A stretch of DNA of 64,000 bases from Sorghum bicolor (GCF_000003195.3 NC_012878.2:55242629-55306628), one strand, 5' to 3'; numbered from the stretch's first letter, positions 11,598-23,496 are shown. Translations and numbers: made by a program. The notes: generated from the sequence alone by a model not told the origin.

Positions 11598-11758
11598 GGG
11601 CCTGTTTGGATTTTCCCCTAAACTTTATAGCTCTAAAAAACTTTAGAAGACTTTAACTCACTTTTAATGTCCAAAGCTCTAATGTCACTTGACCACATGT
11701 TTGGAGCTTTAGTTCTCATAAAGTTTAGAAGTTTGGATGGGATGATCCAAACAGGCCA
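11598..11758. mobile_element. Tourist-like MITE, GGGCCTGTTTGGAT family (unit 1)
   Basis: It starts GGGCCTGTTTGGAT and ends ATGATCCAAACAGGCC, giving inverted terminal repeats of about 13 bp. TTA is found on both sides, consistent with a 3-bp target duplication. The interior is symmetrical (AAACTTTATAG / CATAAAGTTTAG). Confidence 0.8.
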
Positions 11759-12417
11759 TTAATGTGCTAGCACATATTCTGTAGCAATGGATCTATTACC
11801 AGGCCGTATAGGACTATGCGACATGACACATACTGAGATCTTTACCCTACTTGTTTGAAATTGTAAGTAATTTGTGTATCCCTCAAGTATCTCAATTGAG
11901 AAAGAGTTAAAAACATCTCCAAAAAGATTAGTCAAAGCGTCTTCTAAAGGTAAATTTGGCTATTGTTAGAGGAAAACACATCACACACGCACATTCAGGC
12001 ATATCACAGACGCGTTCGCGCGTGTCAAAAATAACACGTTCTTAATAAGGCTTATTACGGACATGCATAATATGCATATATAGTAAGCGCGTATCTACAT
12101 GCGACTGTGACTGAAACGGACACGTGTCTGTAAATACGATATTACTGCACACGTGTACCTACATGTTTGATAGTTCGGCTACTTGCTATATATAATCTCA
12201 TTCCAGAGCCAAGCTGTTTTTCTCTCATCTTAAAAAGAACTAACTAAGAGCCAGATGAATCCAGTATTTTTAGCTTCGAGGGCTCTCTAAACCAATGGAA
12301 TCCATAGCCGTTTGGAGAGGCCTGTATCGATCTACTGTGAGCGAACGGACAAGAAGTATTTGTTATTACTGAAGAAGCCATCATATATCAAGGAAGGATA
12401 CTACAGGCCGAATTCCA
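11759..12417. other. Gene-free stretch (unit 1)
   Basis: No gene recognised. It contains CACGTGT motifs near 12119 and 12149 (ACGT-core, G-box-like). There is a TATA-like CTATATATAATC near 12185 about 230 bp before the profilin relic, but on the opposite strand to it. Confidence 0.5.
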
Positions 12418-12537
12418 TCAGGGGTAGATGCCCAGCCTTTCCACCAACATGTTGCACTGCCTGGCAGTCATCGGTTGGTCGTAGATGCCAATGATGAATC
12501 CCAGCCCTGTCTTCATCACGGTGATGCCTCCTGATCC
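12418..12537 (-). pseudogene. Profilin exon-3 relic (unit 1)
   Basis: On the minus strand, after a TCAG-type acceptor, the frame reads [20 protein letters not shown] and [19 protein letters not shown], then a stop. This is the last exon of a profilin with substitutions (KKTGQAL changed to MKTGLGF), and it ends about five residues early because the end is replaced. No exon 1 or 2 is found nearby. It is a relic of an older profilin duplication that predates the 10.45-kb event, since it is present in both units. Confidence 0.85.
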
Positions 12538-12710
12538 CTGAAAAAAAAACAAAAAAAAGTGTTTAATTTGTTTAGGGAACGAAAGGAAGATCTTTACATG
12601 TTAATTAATTATAACTAGTAAAGCGTGTAACGGCCACCTAAAATACAAGAGAGAAGTGGATCCAAAAATATTTGACCACATTTCGTTTGGAAACAACAAA
12701 GATATGTTTC

Positions 12711-12820
12711 ACAATTGAGTAAATTCGAATCATGAGGATATTGGAGAAAGATTAGGCCTTGTTTAACAATTGAGTAAATTCGAATCATGAGGATATTGGA
12801 GAAAGATTAGGCCTTGTTTA
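12711..12820 (+). repeat. 55-bp direct tandem repeat overlapping a MITE end (unit 1)
   Basis: The segment ACAATTGAGTAAATTCGAAT through TTAGGCCTTGTTTA occurs twice with a 55-bp period. Each copy ends with the first bases of the GGCCTTGTTTAG MITE, so the tandem duplication happened after the MITE had inserted. Confidence 0.93.
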
Positions 12821-13045
12821 GATCCAAATTTTATTTTGGATTTTGACACTGTAACACTTTCGTTTTTATTTGACAAATATTATCTAATCATGGAGCAACT
12901 AGTCTTAAAAGATTCAATTTACAGACAAACTGTATAATTAATTTTTATTTTCATCTATATTTAATGCACTATGCATATGCCGCAAGATTTGATGTGACGG
13001 AAAATCTTGAAAAGATTTTGGTTTTTGGGTGAACTAAACAAGGCC
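12810..13045. mobile_element. Tourist-like MITE, GGCCTTGTTTAG family (unit 1)
   Basis: Ends are GGCCTTGTTTAGATCC and GTGAACTAAACAAGGCC. TTA on both sides (12807-12809, 13046-13048) is a 3-bp target duplication typical of PIF/Harbinger-derived Tourist elements. It is non-coding, 236 bp long. Confidence 0.92.
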
Positions 13046-14237
13046 TTAGTAGATTTCAAAGAACATTACCTCTAGAATCGCTATTGTTTCTTTAACGAGA
13101 ATCTTGCTCCATAAGCAAAATCCATGCCACAGGGGCATGTAATGGTCATATAGGTTGAACGAAAGAAAGCAATTTATGACAAACCACAACCGATGAAGAA
13201 GATCCGGGACCTGAAAGTTTAGTCTAAATGAGTTTGTATGAAATCTGTTATAAACGTTGACCCACGTTATGGTTCATTGATCTATGTAATAAAAAATAGT
13301 ATGAATCTATTGCGTTTAACATCTTAACACAAATGAAATAATTGAATAAATAAAGAACACATTGTATAGGGAGTATGGAAACCATTCCAACTAGGGGGGG
13401 GGGATATGCCTATCTACTTTTCTTTGCTATATTCTTCGGTGGCAAATCTAATTTTGCAGTATAAACTCTAACAAGGAGCAATTCAGAATATTTAGCGGCC
13501 AAAGGCTTGTGGAACAATATTAAGGATGTGATGACCCTCCAAATGGATACCCGCGGTTTACTAAATGAACCAAATGAACTCATTCAAAAAAATATATTGT
13601 TGTACTCAAGAAATTGTTGTTATCCCTTCTCTGTATTAATAATACAATATTTTTTGTTGTTATACAATGTAACTAAATGAACCATGAACAACATTTTGTT
13701 GTACTCAAGGATGGAGATGACCCTCCAAATGGATACCCGCGGTTTTTCTCAAGTATAACAACACTTGAGTACAACAACAATATTTTTTTGCTGTCACTCA
13801 AGTATTTATTGAAAATTGAGTTATCATGAGTTCATATTTTGTTGTTATACTCTTCTCTGTATTAATAATAAAATAGGCACCCTCTGTTCGTTCAAAAATA
13901 TTGTAAGGGACGATATATCATGCACGAGCGACGAGATTCAAATATCTGCAGAAAAAAAAAATATATATATATATATATATGAGTACTTGCTTAGTGATTA
14001 GGGCATTCCTCCATGCGATTCACGCTACAGCCAAATGATCGAAGCAACCCAAGAATGTAAACTACAGCGAGTGAGCCAGAACTGAAAACTTCCAGCGGAG
14101 CAGCTACTATCTTCATCTTGTGGCGGTGGAGAAGAAGAGCCAATGCAAGCAAACAGGGAAACATGCAAAGGTCTTGTTGGCTTTGTTATTGAAAGAAATC
14201 TGAACTGAGCCAAGCCATATATCGACATCCAGGAAGG
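13046..14237. other. Gene-free stretch with imperfect repeats (unit 1)
   Basis: No gene recognised. The phrase GATGACCCTCCAAATGGATA occurs at about 13531 and again at about 13708, embedded in TTGTTGTACTCAAG / TATTAATAATA repeats. A poly(G) run is near 13394 and an (AT)n run at about 13960-13981. The last 200 bp are the profilin 3' flank. Confidence 0.6.
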
Positions 14238-14587
14238 CTACATGCCCTGTTCAACCAGGTAGTCGCCCAGCCTTTCCACCACCATGTTGCACTGCCCGGG
14301 AGTCATCGGCTCGTCGTAGATGCCAATGATGAGTGCCTGCCCTGTCTTCTTCACAGTGATGCCTCCTGATCCCTGGGGGAAAAGAACAAGAAACAATTCT
14401 AAAGATTTGTGTAACACCACCACAGAAAAACGAACAGGAGCAGCAACGATGGGCAATCAATCACCTTCTTGCCACGAATGACAGCGCCGGGTTCACCTTG
14501 GATGACCATGTACTTCGTGGCTCCAAGAAACAGGCCTGTCGGCGCGAGGTGCCCCGGCTCATCGAAATCCTTCATGATGTTGGTCAT
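14238..14587 (-). pseudogene. 5'-truncated profilin (exon 2 part + exon 3), unit 1
   Basis: Minus strand: exon 3 (14372-14238) is complete and identical in reading to the intact gene. Exon 2 runs only from the duplication junction at 14587 to 14465. Exon 1 and the first five codons of exon 2 (FKPED) are missing because the tandem duplication junction falls there. The frame is still open from the Met codon at 14587 ([11 protein letters not shown]) through both exons, about 85 residues. It has no profilin promoter and lacks the N-terminal helix with the conserved [11 protein letters not shown], so it is unlikely to be functional. Confidence 0.92.
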
Positions 14588-14773
14588 TTTTTTTAAAGAT
14601 TCTTCGTCACATTAAATATAGATGAAAAACAAAATCTAATTACACTGTTTGCCTGTAATTTATAAGACGAATATTTTGAGTCTAGTTAATCCGTAATTGG
14701 ATAATAATTGTCAAATACAAATAAAAGTGCTAAGGTAGCAAAGCTAAAAACATTCGTGAACTAAAACAAGATC
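14584..14773. mobile_element. 5'-clipped Tourist-like MITE at the duplication junction (unit 2)
   Basis: Same element as at 4118-4322, but lacking its first 15 bases because the junction joins it directly to profilin exon 2. One substitution (C at 14691 against T at 4240) distinguishes it. Confidence 0.85.
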
Positions 14774-14835
14774 GAAACCAAGCCTGCTGAAAACTGGAGT
14801 AAAAAAACGTGCATGGAACTCAGGCAACGCTCGCA

Positions 14836-15676
14836 GGGAGCCCAGAGCCACACACGAATTAGGCACGGTATGAATGCGATACGACGGGCACGCGCAGCTA
14901 GCTAGCTCCGCAAGGAAGAGTGAGTTGTGGGGGTGGACCTCTCGATCGGCCGGCCGGCAGGCAGCTATTCTGCGCCGCCGCGTGGAACAGGAGAGTGGAC
15001 TTATCGGTGTTAGCCGCACACACAAGTGGCTGGCTGGCTGTGCGTGGTCACCACACCGGCGGCCGGAGGCGCGGGCATATGCCTGCAGTGCCGGCGCACG
15101 CGCAGCACCAGTGTAGATGGACACGGTACGGCCCGGCGCTGCGTCTACGGCGCCCGAGTGGGTGGTCCAGCGCTACACTACCGCTACACCTCTCGGTCTC
15201 GGCTCTCGCGAAGCTGGAGTACAAGCTCGTGCCATGTGCCGTGCGCAGGCGCGCGTGGCCGGAGACGTACGTCGGCGCGCGCGCGACGCCGGCCGCCGGC
15301 CGGGCGAGAAGCTGGCATGCAGCTGTGCGGCACGTGGTCGGTTACGTGCGGTGCGGCGCGATCCTGCTGCTGCGGCCGGCACCGGCCCGGAGCGCGCGGG
15401 GCGGCGGTGTAGAGAGAGCCCGTGCCGTGCGCATCTCGTGGAGTCGTGGGGGATGGATGGGTGGGAGTGGGAGGAAAGCTGCTGCGGGAAATGCCCCGGG
15501 TGCGATCTGCGGATCTGGCCTCGATTTTGGGCTTGCAGACGGCGCCGGCCGCCGCGCGCGGCTGTGGGCAAACTGCGCCTTTTTGCTGCCTGGGACGGAG
15601 CGGCCGGCACACCGCCGGCTTTGCTGCTCACGTCACTGGGTGGTGCTGCTGCCGTGAGCCCGTGACTGGTTAGCGT
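14836..15676. other. GC-rich island without a recognisable gene (unit 2)
   Basis: Copy of 4385-5225 with no difference seen. In this position it lies upstream of the truncated profilin on the minus strand, so it is the only candidate promoter region for that fragment. Confidence 0.5.
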
Positions 15677-15695
15677 AGCGCCGTAGCAATTTCTG

Positions 15696-15783
15696 GGAGT
15701 AAACTTTTTTTTTTTAATGAAACTGGAGGGGCCGGAGCCCCTACATGTGAATTTATTCACACGGGTGCCAACGGAGTAAACTT
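15696..15783 (-). mobile_element. 65-bp retroposed tail with 11-bp target duplication (unit 2)
   Basis: Copy of 5245-5331, with one extra T in the T run. The GGAGTAAACTT duplications are at 15696-15706 and 15773-15783. Confidence 0.6.
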
Positions 15784-15833
15784 TCCTGTGTCGCGAGTGG
15801 GTCCCTATTTCTCCGTGGCACCGTTACTCTAGC

Positions 15834-15973
15834 ACATGAACTCTATGTATTCACATGTCAATACACATACTTTGGTTAGGAATGCAGACGACTAACGGGG
15901 GGAACATGAACTCTATGTATTCACATGTCAATACACATACTTTGGTTAGGAATGCAGACGACTAACGGGGGGA
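15834..15973 (+). repeat. 70-bp direct tandem repeat, two copies (unit 2)
   Basis: Copy of the repeat at 5382-5521; both halves are preserved. Confidence 0.95.
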
Positions 15974-17112
15974 AGTGCAAGATCGCTTGGCTGCAGGCCT
16001 ACAGACTTGGACGGTCTTGGTGTCCTCGACTTGAAATTGTTTGGTTTCACGCTGCGTTTGAGATGGGAGTGGCTTGCTCGTACTAATGTGGAGTATTGCT
16101 GGGCTAAGCTGTCATCTAAAAAAGAAAAAGCCGTCGACGCAATGGCCGCGGTGAGTATGAAGGTCAACGTGGGAGATGGCGGCTCCGCTTCTGGACCGAC
16201 AATTGATCTCTAATTGGGTTGCTGTGCCGGTTTGCTCTGAACCTGTTTGCTGCAGTATCTAGAATGGGCAGAAGGACTCTCAAGGATGCAGTTCATCAGA
16301 ACCGCTGGGCAAGAGACATAGTCGAAGCACTGACAACCTAGGTTCTTTGCCAATTTCTGCAGGTATGGAACATCGCTCGGGACACCAAGTGGACCGCCGA
16401 TGGGAGCTACTCAACCTCCTCAGCATACAGAGCTTTCTACATGGGATCGGCCTCTCTGCCTGGGGCTAAGGAGCTTTGGCGGACGAAAGTGCCACCAAAG
16501 GTCAAGTTCTTCTTCTGGCTAGCTCTTCACCATCGGCATTAGAGCGCAGAGCGGCGGTGGAGGCATAGACTGCAAGATGATAGTTCTTGTGTCCTCTGTG
16601 CACAAGAACCGAAGCTTGATGACCACCTGTTCGCTGGATGTGTCATCACAAGGCAGCTTTGGCATATGCTGCTGAAACCACTCGAACTGTCTCGACTGCT
16701 GCCGCTATCAATAGATTGCCTGATCAATTAGTGGCTAAGCTAGTGGTGCTATGTTGTTGTAGACAGTCGGTCGTGGTTTGACACTCTAGTTTTGCTCACC
16801 ACGTGGATCATTTGGAAGGAACAAAACAACTGAACCTTTGATCGGAAGTCGGCTGAGGTACAAGAACTCTATCTCAGAATGACGACTGAAGCAGCCAATT
16901 GGGTCCAGGCCAGGTTCAGGACTTTAGCGCTTGCTTTTACCTTTGTGGTCATAAAATTCTGTGGTATTGTAATACATCGGAAGTCTGTATCCAGTAGATA
17001 GGTGTGTGCTCTTAGCCATACTTGATTGCTTCTCACTATTGAGCTTGGCCAAGCTTGTGTTTGTTGTTTAACTGCCTCTTAATGAAAAATGGGTGAATGG
17101 CTCGATCGTGAA
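15974..17112 (+). pseudogene. LINE 3' relic, zf-RVT region (unit 2)
   Basis: Copy of the relic at 5522-6660 with the same stops. One difference (T at 16490, C in unit 1) changes KAPPK to KVPPK in the broken frame. Confidence 0.85.
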
Positions 17113-20100
17113 AAAATACACATACTCTGTATATGAATGAATGATTTTGTAAACTCTGTCAGCCATTCAACTTATGACAAACTCTTGTATAAATACTACT
17201 ACAAAATACACATTATCGACAACATTTGTTTTCATCAAACACCAAAACCCCAAATTAGGGTCTAGATGTGTGCTGATGGTATCATACATAGGTGTTGCAC
17301 TCGGAGCAGAGACATGTGCAATTGGATGAGATTATAGTATAAATTTCAGTTTTTAACTGATCTTTTCTCTAAAACTATGGATTTATTTAAAGAGCTTGTG
17401 TAATGAACAAATAGTTATTTCTCTCTGTTTCAGTAACCAGTTGTTTCAGAGGGGACAAACAACCAAAAACACACAAAAGGAAGAACCAGTTGTTTTGTTG
17501 GTTTCAAATAACCGGTTATTTTAAAGACAAGAAACAACCAAATTTGAGGCTTTTAGGCACAACAGTTATTTCACAGACAACAAACAACCAAACTTCAAGC
17601 TTCAAGCATAATGGTCAACCCAAATAATTCTATAGACATATATATTTAGTTGTTTTGACTGTTATCATAGAAAAAGAATTTCAGGATTCAAACATAATCT
17701 TACCTGGATATATATAAAGATGTTCTTGAGTCACAAAGCTGCACAAGTATTCACACAAAAATAAAATTGCTAGCTAGATATTTAGGGCACACCTCAAGCA
17801 GAGAAGGAATATGGAAAACAGTAGAAAAACTTAAATCATGACATACACACAAACAGAAACATAGTTAATATAGAAATACCAACTTTTTATTACATAAGCC
17901 AACTAGATCACGATATATAACTTGACCAACAATTTTTAAAAAAACACACAAAAGATTTAAACTCCTAGGCATAAGACATGGATAATCTTCTCCCAAAACA
18001 AACACAAAAGCCATATCTTAGAAAGAAACAAAGATCCTTCAATAAAAAAGTCTTCATCATCCATAAGCAACAGCCCCAGACAAAAATTAGTCAAAATGAC
18101 ATTCTCTCAGAGGCCAAGTCTGAGAGCAATAAGCAGACTGGTAGAAGTCATCATTCTTAGCTCGCTACTCCATCTCAAGAACACGGCAGAATAAAACATT
18201 TTTGCCATCCACTTTGAAAGAGTGTCCGCTCATAAAATTAGCATCTTCAACATTCTTGGCTAACATATAAACAACTTGATTGACCGGATCCAAAGCATAC
18301 TTGTACTTGGGAACAAAGGAAGGGTCGTGACCGTGACAATAACTAACAAGCCTAGCAACTAGCTGCACCTTGTCTCTGTTTTGACAGCAATAACACTTGA
18401 CTGCTGTCCAGGGACTAAGTCTAGATTCTCAAAAACAAACAAGGAGAGAACTTCATTTTGAAGAGTAACACCATCACAATTTTTCTTTGCAAAAAACATA
18501 AAATGAAAGGAATTAAGAAATGAATAAATACTTAAAGAGAATGCTAGGAAGAACAAACTAGATGGAATTCGGATAGGACAAATTTCACCATTATAAAAGA
18601 TCTAAAAATTATCATTTCATTCTTTTTATAAAATAATAAGTAGACAAAGAAAGGCAGCCCTACATAGGCTATACTGCTACTGACTGCAAAGTGAACAAAC
18701 TAACTCTAAAGTACACTGTGTTCTAGAGATTGAACTAACCTAAAGTACAACTGAAAATAATTCTACTACAGTAGAGCTGAACTTCAAATGAAACAATTAA
18801 CCAGGAAATATCAGTAGAACAAACGCATCCAGCAGCCCCCAGGGTGTGCAGCAAACAAAAAAAATAGGAATTCTAAAAAAACAACAACAAAGCAGGAAGA
18901 AAAATTTACCTTAACTGTAATATCAACACCAAGATATGCACTGACTGAATCCATCCTCAAAGAGCTCCAGCTTCTTACTGGAAATCTAAAAGAAGTTAGT
19001 AAAACAAATCCAAATGATAACAAATATATATAGAGAGAGAAACTAAGACAGACACACAAACACACAAAGCACAAACATGCTCACTAGTACAAGGCCTAAT
19101 TTTCATACATACAAAACAACTAATGCTAAAAGCTGATACAAAAACTGAAAACAAATAACTCAATACTAATGACAAAAATGATTCCAAAAAAGTTATTGAA
19201 ACAATTGCAAATGCTCATAAACAGATAAACAGAGAGAGAGAGAGAGAGTTAACTAAGACAACAGAATGAACTGAAACTAACACAAACATACAAAAGCACA
19301 AACATGATCACTAGTACAAGACCTGATTTTCATAGATATAAGATAATTAAAAAATGTCAAAAATCTTGGATGGATGCGAAACCGCAAATAGTAGACTTGG
19401 TAGTCTTTGGATGAGAGCTAAAGTTGGTTCTTTTAGCATGAGAAAATTGAACCATATTTATGTGAAAGCCTTGAAGATAATCATGTAACATCTCATTTAT
19501 GTAATATTAATATTTTAATTCTAAAATATATCATTGAACATCACATGTATACTATAAGAACATCATAAAAATACATCAAACAACATCACATGTATATCAA
19601 GTGAGCATCACAAATTACATCATGTATTGACACATGTATATCACGTGAATATTACAAAATACATCATGGAACATCAGAAGTATACTATATGAATATCACA
19701 AAATATATTATAGAATATTACATTTATACTACATCAAGCATAAAAAAAATAATAGAACATCATATATATATATACTATGTTAACATCACAACTCATATTA
19801 TACAACACAAACATCATAGAATATATCCTAGAGTATCACATGTATACTACGTAAACATCTCATGTATCTCATATAATATAGAAAATAAAAAAGTAAAATT
19901 TATAAAGTAATTAATTAGAGCAAAATAGGAAACAAGAAAATGCACATAAAACTAAATAACAAATGATAAATATAAATGAATATATTAAATAAGAAAGGAA
20001 AAAATAAAATAAAATAAAATAAAATCACGTGAATACTACGGAATATGACATGTATCTCATATAACATATGAAATAAAAAACTTGAAAAATGGAATAGTTC

Positions 20101-20231
20101 ATATAGAAAATTAAAGAAAGAAACAAAAGTAAGAAAACCACACACACGTGTGAAAATTTAAAAATATTTTTTTAGTAAGCTAAAAAGAAAACAATAAAAA
20201 AATATAGAAATATAAAACATAAAAGAAAATG
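17113..20231. other. AT-rich gene-free stretch (unit 2)
   Basis: Copy of 6661-9779. Two substitutions were seen (19816 and 20039). The same unrecognised minus-strand frames recur at 18165-18368 and 18359-18556. No convincing gene. Confidence 0.6.
19507..19877 (+). repeat. Degenerate AT-rich minisatellite (unit 2)
   Basis: Copy of the array at 9055-9425, with the same number of degenerate 40-50-bp units as far as can be seen. Confidence 0.75.
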
Positions 20232-20434
20232 GAAAGGGAAAATAAAACAGTCGCTTGTGGGCCTATCAATTGCAGCTCACAGGCGAAACCCAACCCACGC
20301 TCCCGCCGCCGTCAAAGCGCAGGGTACGTAGTCCTTCCGGAGCCCCTACGCAACCCACCCCTACAAATACTAGGGCAAATCCTCGCTGTATTACGCCATC
20401 CATCCACCAACAGAAGGCCGCCGCCAACACCGCC
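20232..20434 (+). promoter_or_regulatory. RPL8 promoter and leader (unit 2)
   Basis: Identical to the unit 1 promoter (site II-like GTGGGCCTA, C-rich leader, CGCCATGG). Both genes therefore carry the same proximal regulatory sequence, at least 200 bp upstream. Confidence 0.45.
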
Positions 20435-21331
20435 ATGGGTCGTGTTATTCGAGCGCAGCGCAAGGGTGCGGCGGGGTCGGTGTTCAAGTCCCACACCCAC
20501 CACCGCAAGGGCCCCGCCCGCTTCCGCGCGCTCGACGTCGGCGAGCGCAGCGGGTACCTCAAGGGCGTGGTCACCGACATCGTGCACGACCCCGGGCGCG
20601 GCGCCCCGCTCGCACGCGTCACCTTCCGCCACCCGTTCCGCTACAGGCAGCAGAAGGAGCTGTTCCTCGCCGCCGAGGGCATGTACACCGGCCAGCTCAT
20701 CTACTGCGGCCGCCGCGCCAACCTCTCCATCGGCAACGTCCTCCCCGTCGGCACCCTGCCCGAGGGAACCGTCATCTGCAACGTCGAGAGCCGCGTCGGC
20801 GACCGCGGCGCCCTCGCGCGTTGCTCCGGCGACTACGCCATCGTCATCAGCCACAACACGGACAACGGGACGACCAGGTATTCAGAGTTTCAGATTCATA
20901 TGGGTGAATAGTAGTAGATCATTATCCTAGCTCTGTCGCCGTTCATGCATGCTCTCGAACAATTAACTTATATGTCATGGATGCCATGCAGGGTGAAGCT
21001 CCCGTCTGGCGCCAAGAAGTTGCTGCAGAGCAACTGCCGAGCGATGGTCGGGCAGGTCGCCGGCGGCGGCAGGACGGAGAAGCCGTTGCTCAAGGCCGGC
21101 AACGCCTACCACAAGTTCCGCGTGAAGAGGAACTGCTGGCCCAGGGTGCGCGGCGTGGCCATGAACCCCGTGGACCATCCGCACGGAGGAGGCAACCACC
21201 AGCACATAGGCCACGCATCCACCGTCCGTCGGGACGCTCCTCCTGGAGCAAAGTCGGGCCACATCGCGGCACGGAGGACTGGAAGACGCAGAGGGCAAGC
21301 TGCTGTGGCAGCCGGCAAATCAATGTTATGA
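20435..21331 (+). CDS. RPL8: 60S ribosomal protein L8 (uL2), unit 2
   Basis: Second intact copy. Exons 20435-20877 and 20992-21331, 260 residues, with the same intron and the same HPHGGGNHQ signature. I saw no base difference from the unit 1 copy within coding exons or intron, so both loci should make the same uL2 protein. Any functional effect would be through dosage. Confidence 0.95.
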
Positions 21332-22049
21332 GATCTTTAATCTGTGGCAGTCTGCCAGATATCTATCAGCTATGTTCGTTAGTCAGTTATTTCGAGATAG
21401 AGTTACGTAGGGTAGGCTAGGGTTTTGTTGGATCGATCGGATTGTCTGGGTCCCGTTGTCGGGTTTGTTGGGTCAGACTCTTCGAGTGTAGGTAGACCCA
21501 TAGTAAAAGAAAATTAAGAAGACTCACGTTTGAGATTATATTCTTATATAGATAATAAGTTTTGCTATGCATTATCTCTACATGTTTTTTTTTTTTGGAA
21601 AGCTCTGAAACCAATTATCACTTCATTGATCGGACACCGTATAACCTATTATACTTCCATCGACGACCGGACACCGCCAATCATTGCTAATCCTCCTGTG
21701 TAAAATATACAAGAAACCATCGGCTTGGTTCGTTCCAATGGTCCTTAACACTATTGACAATGATGACCTTGTTCACTGATTTATTATGAGAGAAAAATAA
21801 TATTAATTACTGATAAATTCGACAGATAAGCTAAAATAAACATGATTATGTCATTGATACGGTACCTGCTTTATATAGTTGGGTCACTTGGGGGCTTTGT
21901 ATAGTTAGGTCACTTGATCCCAAAGCAACCTAGGATCTTGATAGTTGGGCCACTTGGGGGCTTTGTAGTCAGGTCACTTGGATCCCAAAGCATCCAGCAT
22001 CCTAGGATCTTGATAATGAAGCCAGATCGCTAATGCACATCTGGCATTA
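21332..22049. other. RPL8 3' flank with short direct repeats (unit 2)
   Basis: Copy of 10880-11597 with one substitution (G at 21741). The two imperfect 75-bp repeats are at 21869-22017. Confidence 0.6.
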
Positions 22050-22210
22050 GGGCCTGTTTGGATTTTCCCCTAAACTTTATAGCTCTAAAAAACTTTAGAA
22101 GACTTTAACTCACTTTTAATGTCCAAAGCTCTAATGTCACTTGACCACATGTTTGGAGCTTTAGTTCTCATAAAGTTTAGAAGTTTGGATGGGATGATCC
22201 AAACAGGCCA
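22050..22210. mobile_element. Tourist-like MITE, GGGCCTGTTTGGAT family (unit 2)
   Basis: Copy of the element at 11598-11758, with the same terminal repeats and flanking TTA. Confidence 0.8.
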
Positions 22211-22869
22211 TTAATGTGCTAGCACATATTCTGTAGCAATGGATCTATTACCAGGCCGTATAGGACTATGCGACATGACACATACTGAGATCTTTACCCT
22301 ACTTGTTTGAAATTGTAAGTAATTTGTGTATCCCTCAAGTATCTCAATTGAGAAAGAGTTAAAAACATCTCCAAAAAGATTAGTCAAAGCGTCTTCTAAA
22401 GGTAAATTTGGCTATTGTTAGAGGAAAACACATCACACACGCACATTCAGGCATATCACAGACGCGTTCGCGCGTGTCAAAAATAACACGTTCTTAATAA
22501 GGCTTATTACGGACATGCATAATATGCATATATAGTAAGCGCGTATCTACATGCGACTGTGACTGAAACGGACACGTGTCTGTAAATACGATATTACTGC
22601 ACACGTGTACCTACATGTTTGATAGTTCGGCTACTTGCTATATATAATCTCATTCCAGAGCCAAGCTGTTTTTCTCTCATCTTAAAAAGAACTAACTAAG
22701 AGCCAGATGAATCCAGTATTTTTAGCTTCGAGGGCTCTCTAAACCAATGGAATCCATAGCCGTTTGGAGAGGCCTGTATCGATCTACTGTGAGCGAACGG
22801 ACAAGAAGTATTTGTTATTACTGAAGAAGCCATCATATATCAAGGAAGGATACTACAGGCCGAATTCCA
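22211..22869. other. Gene-free stretch (unit 2)
   Basis: Copy of 11759-12417; nothing further is seen in it. Confidence 0.5.
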
Positions 22870-22989
22870 TCAGGGGTAGATGCCCAGCCTTTCCACCAAC
22901 ATGTTGCACTGCCTGGCAGTCATCGGTTGGTCGTAGATGCCAATGATGAATCCCAGCCCTGTCTTCATCACGGTGATGCCTCCTGATCC
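22870..22989 (-). pseudogene. Profilin exon-3 relic (unit 2)
   Basis: Copy of the relic at 12418-12537 with the same premature end (LGIYP, stop). It lies about 1.7 kb downstream of the intact profilin gene on the same strand, as expected from an older tandem profilin duplication. Confidence 0.85.
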
Positions 22990-23161
22990 CTGAAAAAAAA
23001 ACAAAAAAAGTGTTTAATTTGTTTAGGGAACGAAAGGAAGATCTTTACATGTTAATTAATTATAACTAGTAAAGCGTGTAACGGCCACCTAAAATACAAG
23101 AGAGAAGTGGATCCAAAAATATTTGACCACATTTCGTTTGGAAACAACAAAGATATGTTTC

Positions 23162-23271
23162 ACAATTGAGTAAATTCGAATCATGAGGATATTGGAGAAA
23201 GATTAGGCCTTGTTTAACAATTGAGTAAATTCGAATCATGAGGATATTGGAGAAAGATTAGGCCTTGTTTA
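23162..23271 (+). repeat. 55-bp direct tandem repeat overlapping a MITE end (unit 2)
   Basis: Copy of the repeat at 12711-12820. Confidence 0.93.
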
Positions 23272-23496
23272 GATCCAAATTTTATTTTGGATTTTGACAC
23301 TGTAACACTTTCGTTTTTATTTGACAAATATTATCTAATCATGGAGCAACTAGTCTTAAAAGATTCAATTTACAGACAAACTGTATAATTAATTTTTATT
23401 TTCATCTATATTTAATGCACTATGCATATGCCGCAAGATTTGATGTGACGGGAAATCTTGAAAAGATTTTGGTTTTTGGGTGAACTAAACAAGGCC
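23261..23496. mobile_element. Tourist-like MITE, GGCCTTGTTTAG family (unit 2)
   Basis: Copy of the element at 12810-13045, with TTA on each side. One substitution was seen (G at 23452). Confidence 0.92.

Larger units (their letters stand above)
4133..14583 (+). repeat. 10,451-bp tandem duplication, unit 1
   Basis: Direct repeat with the following unit. The unit runs from inside a MITE to inside profilin exon 2. Left border, internal junction and right border share only TCAT (4133-4136, 14584-14587, 25035-25038). Comparing the two units by eye gave six substitutions (4240, 6038, 9364, 9587, 11289 and 13001 in this copy) plus about four one-base length changes in homopolymers or dinucleotide runs. 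The offset stays at 10,451-10,452 bp throughout. Confidence 0.97.
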
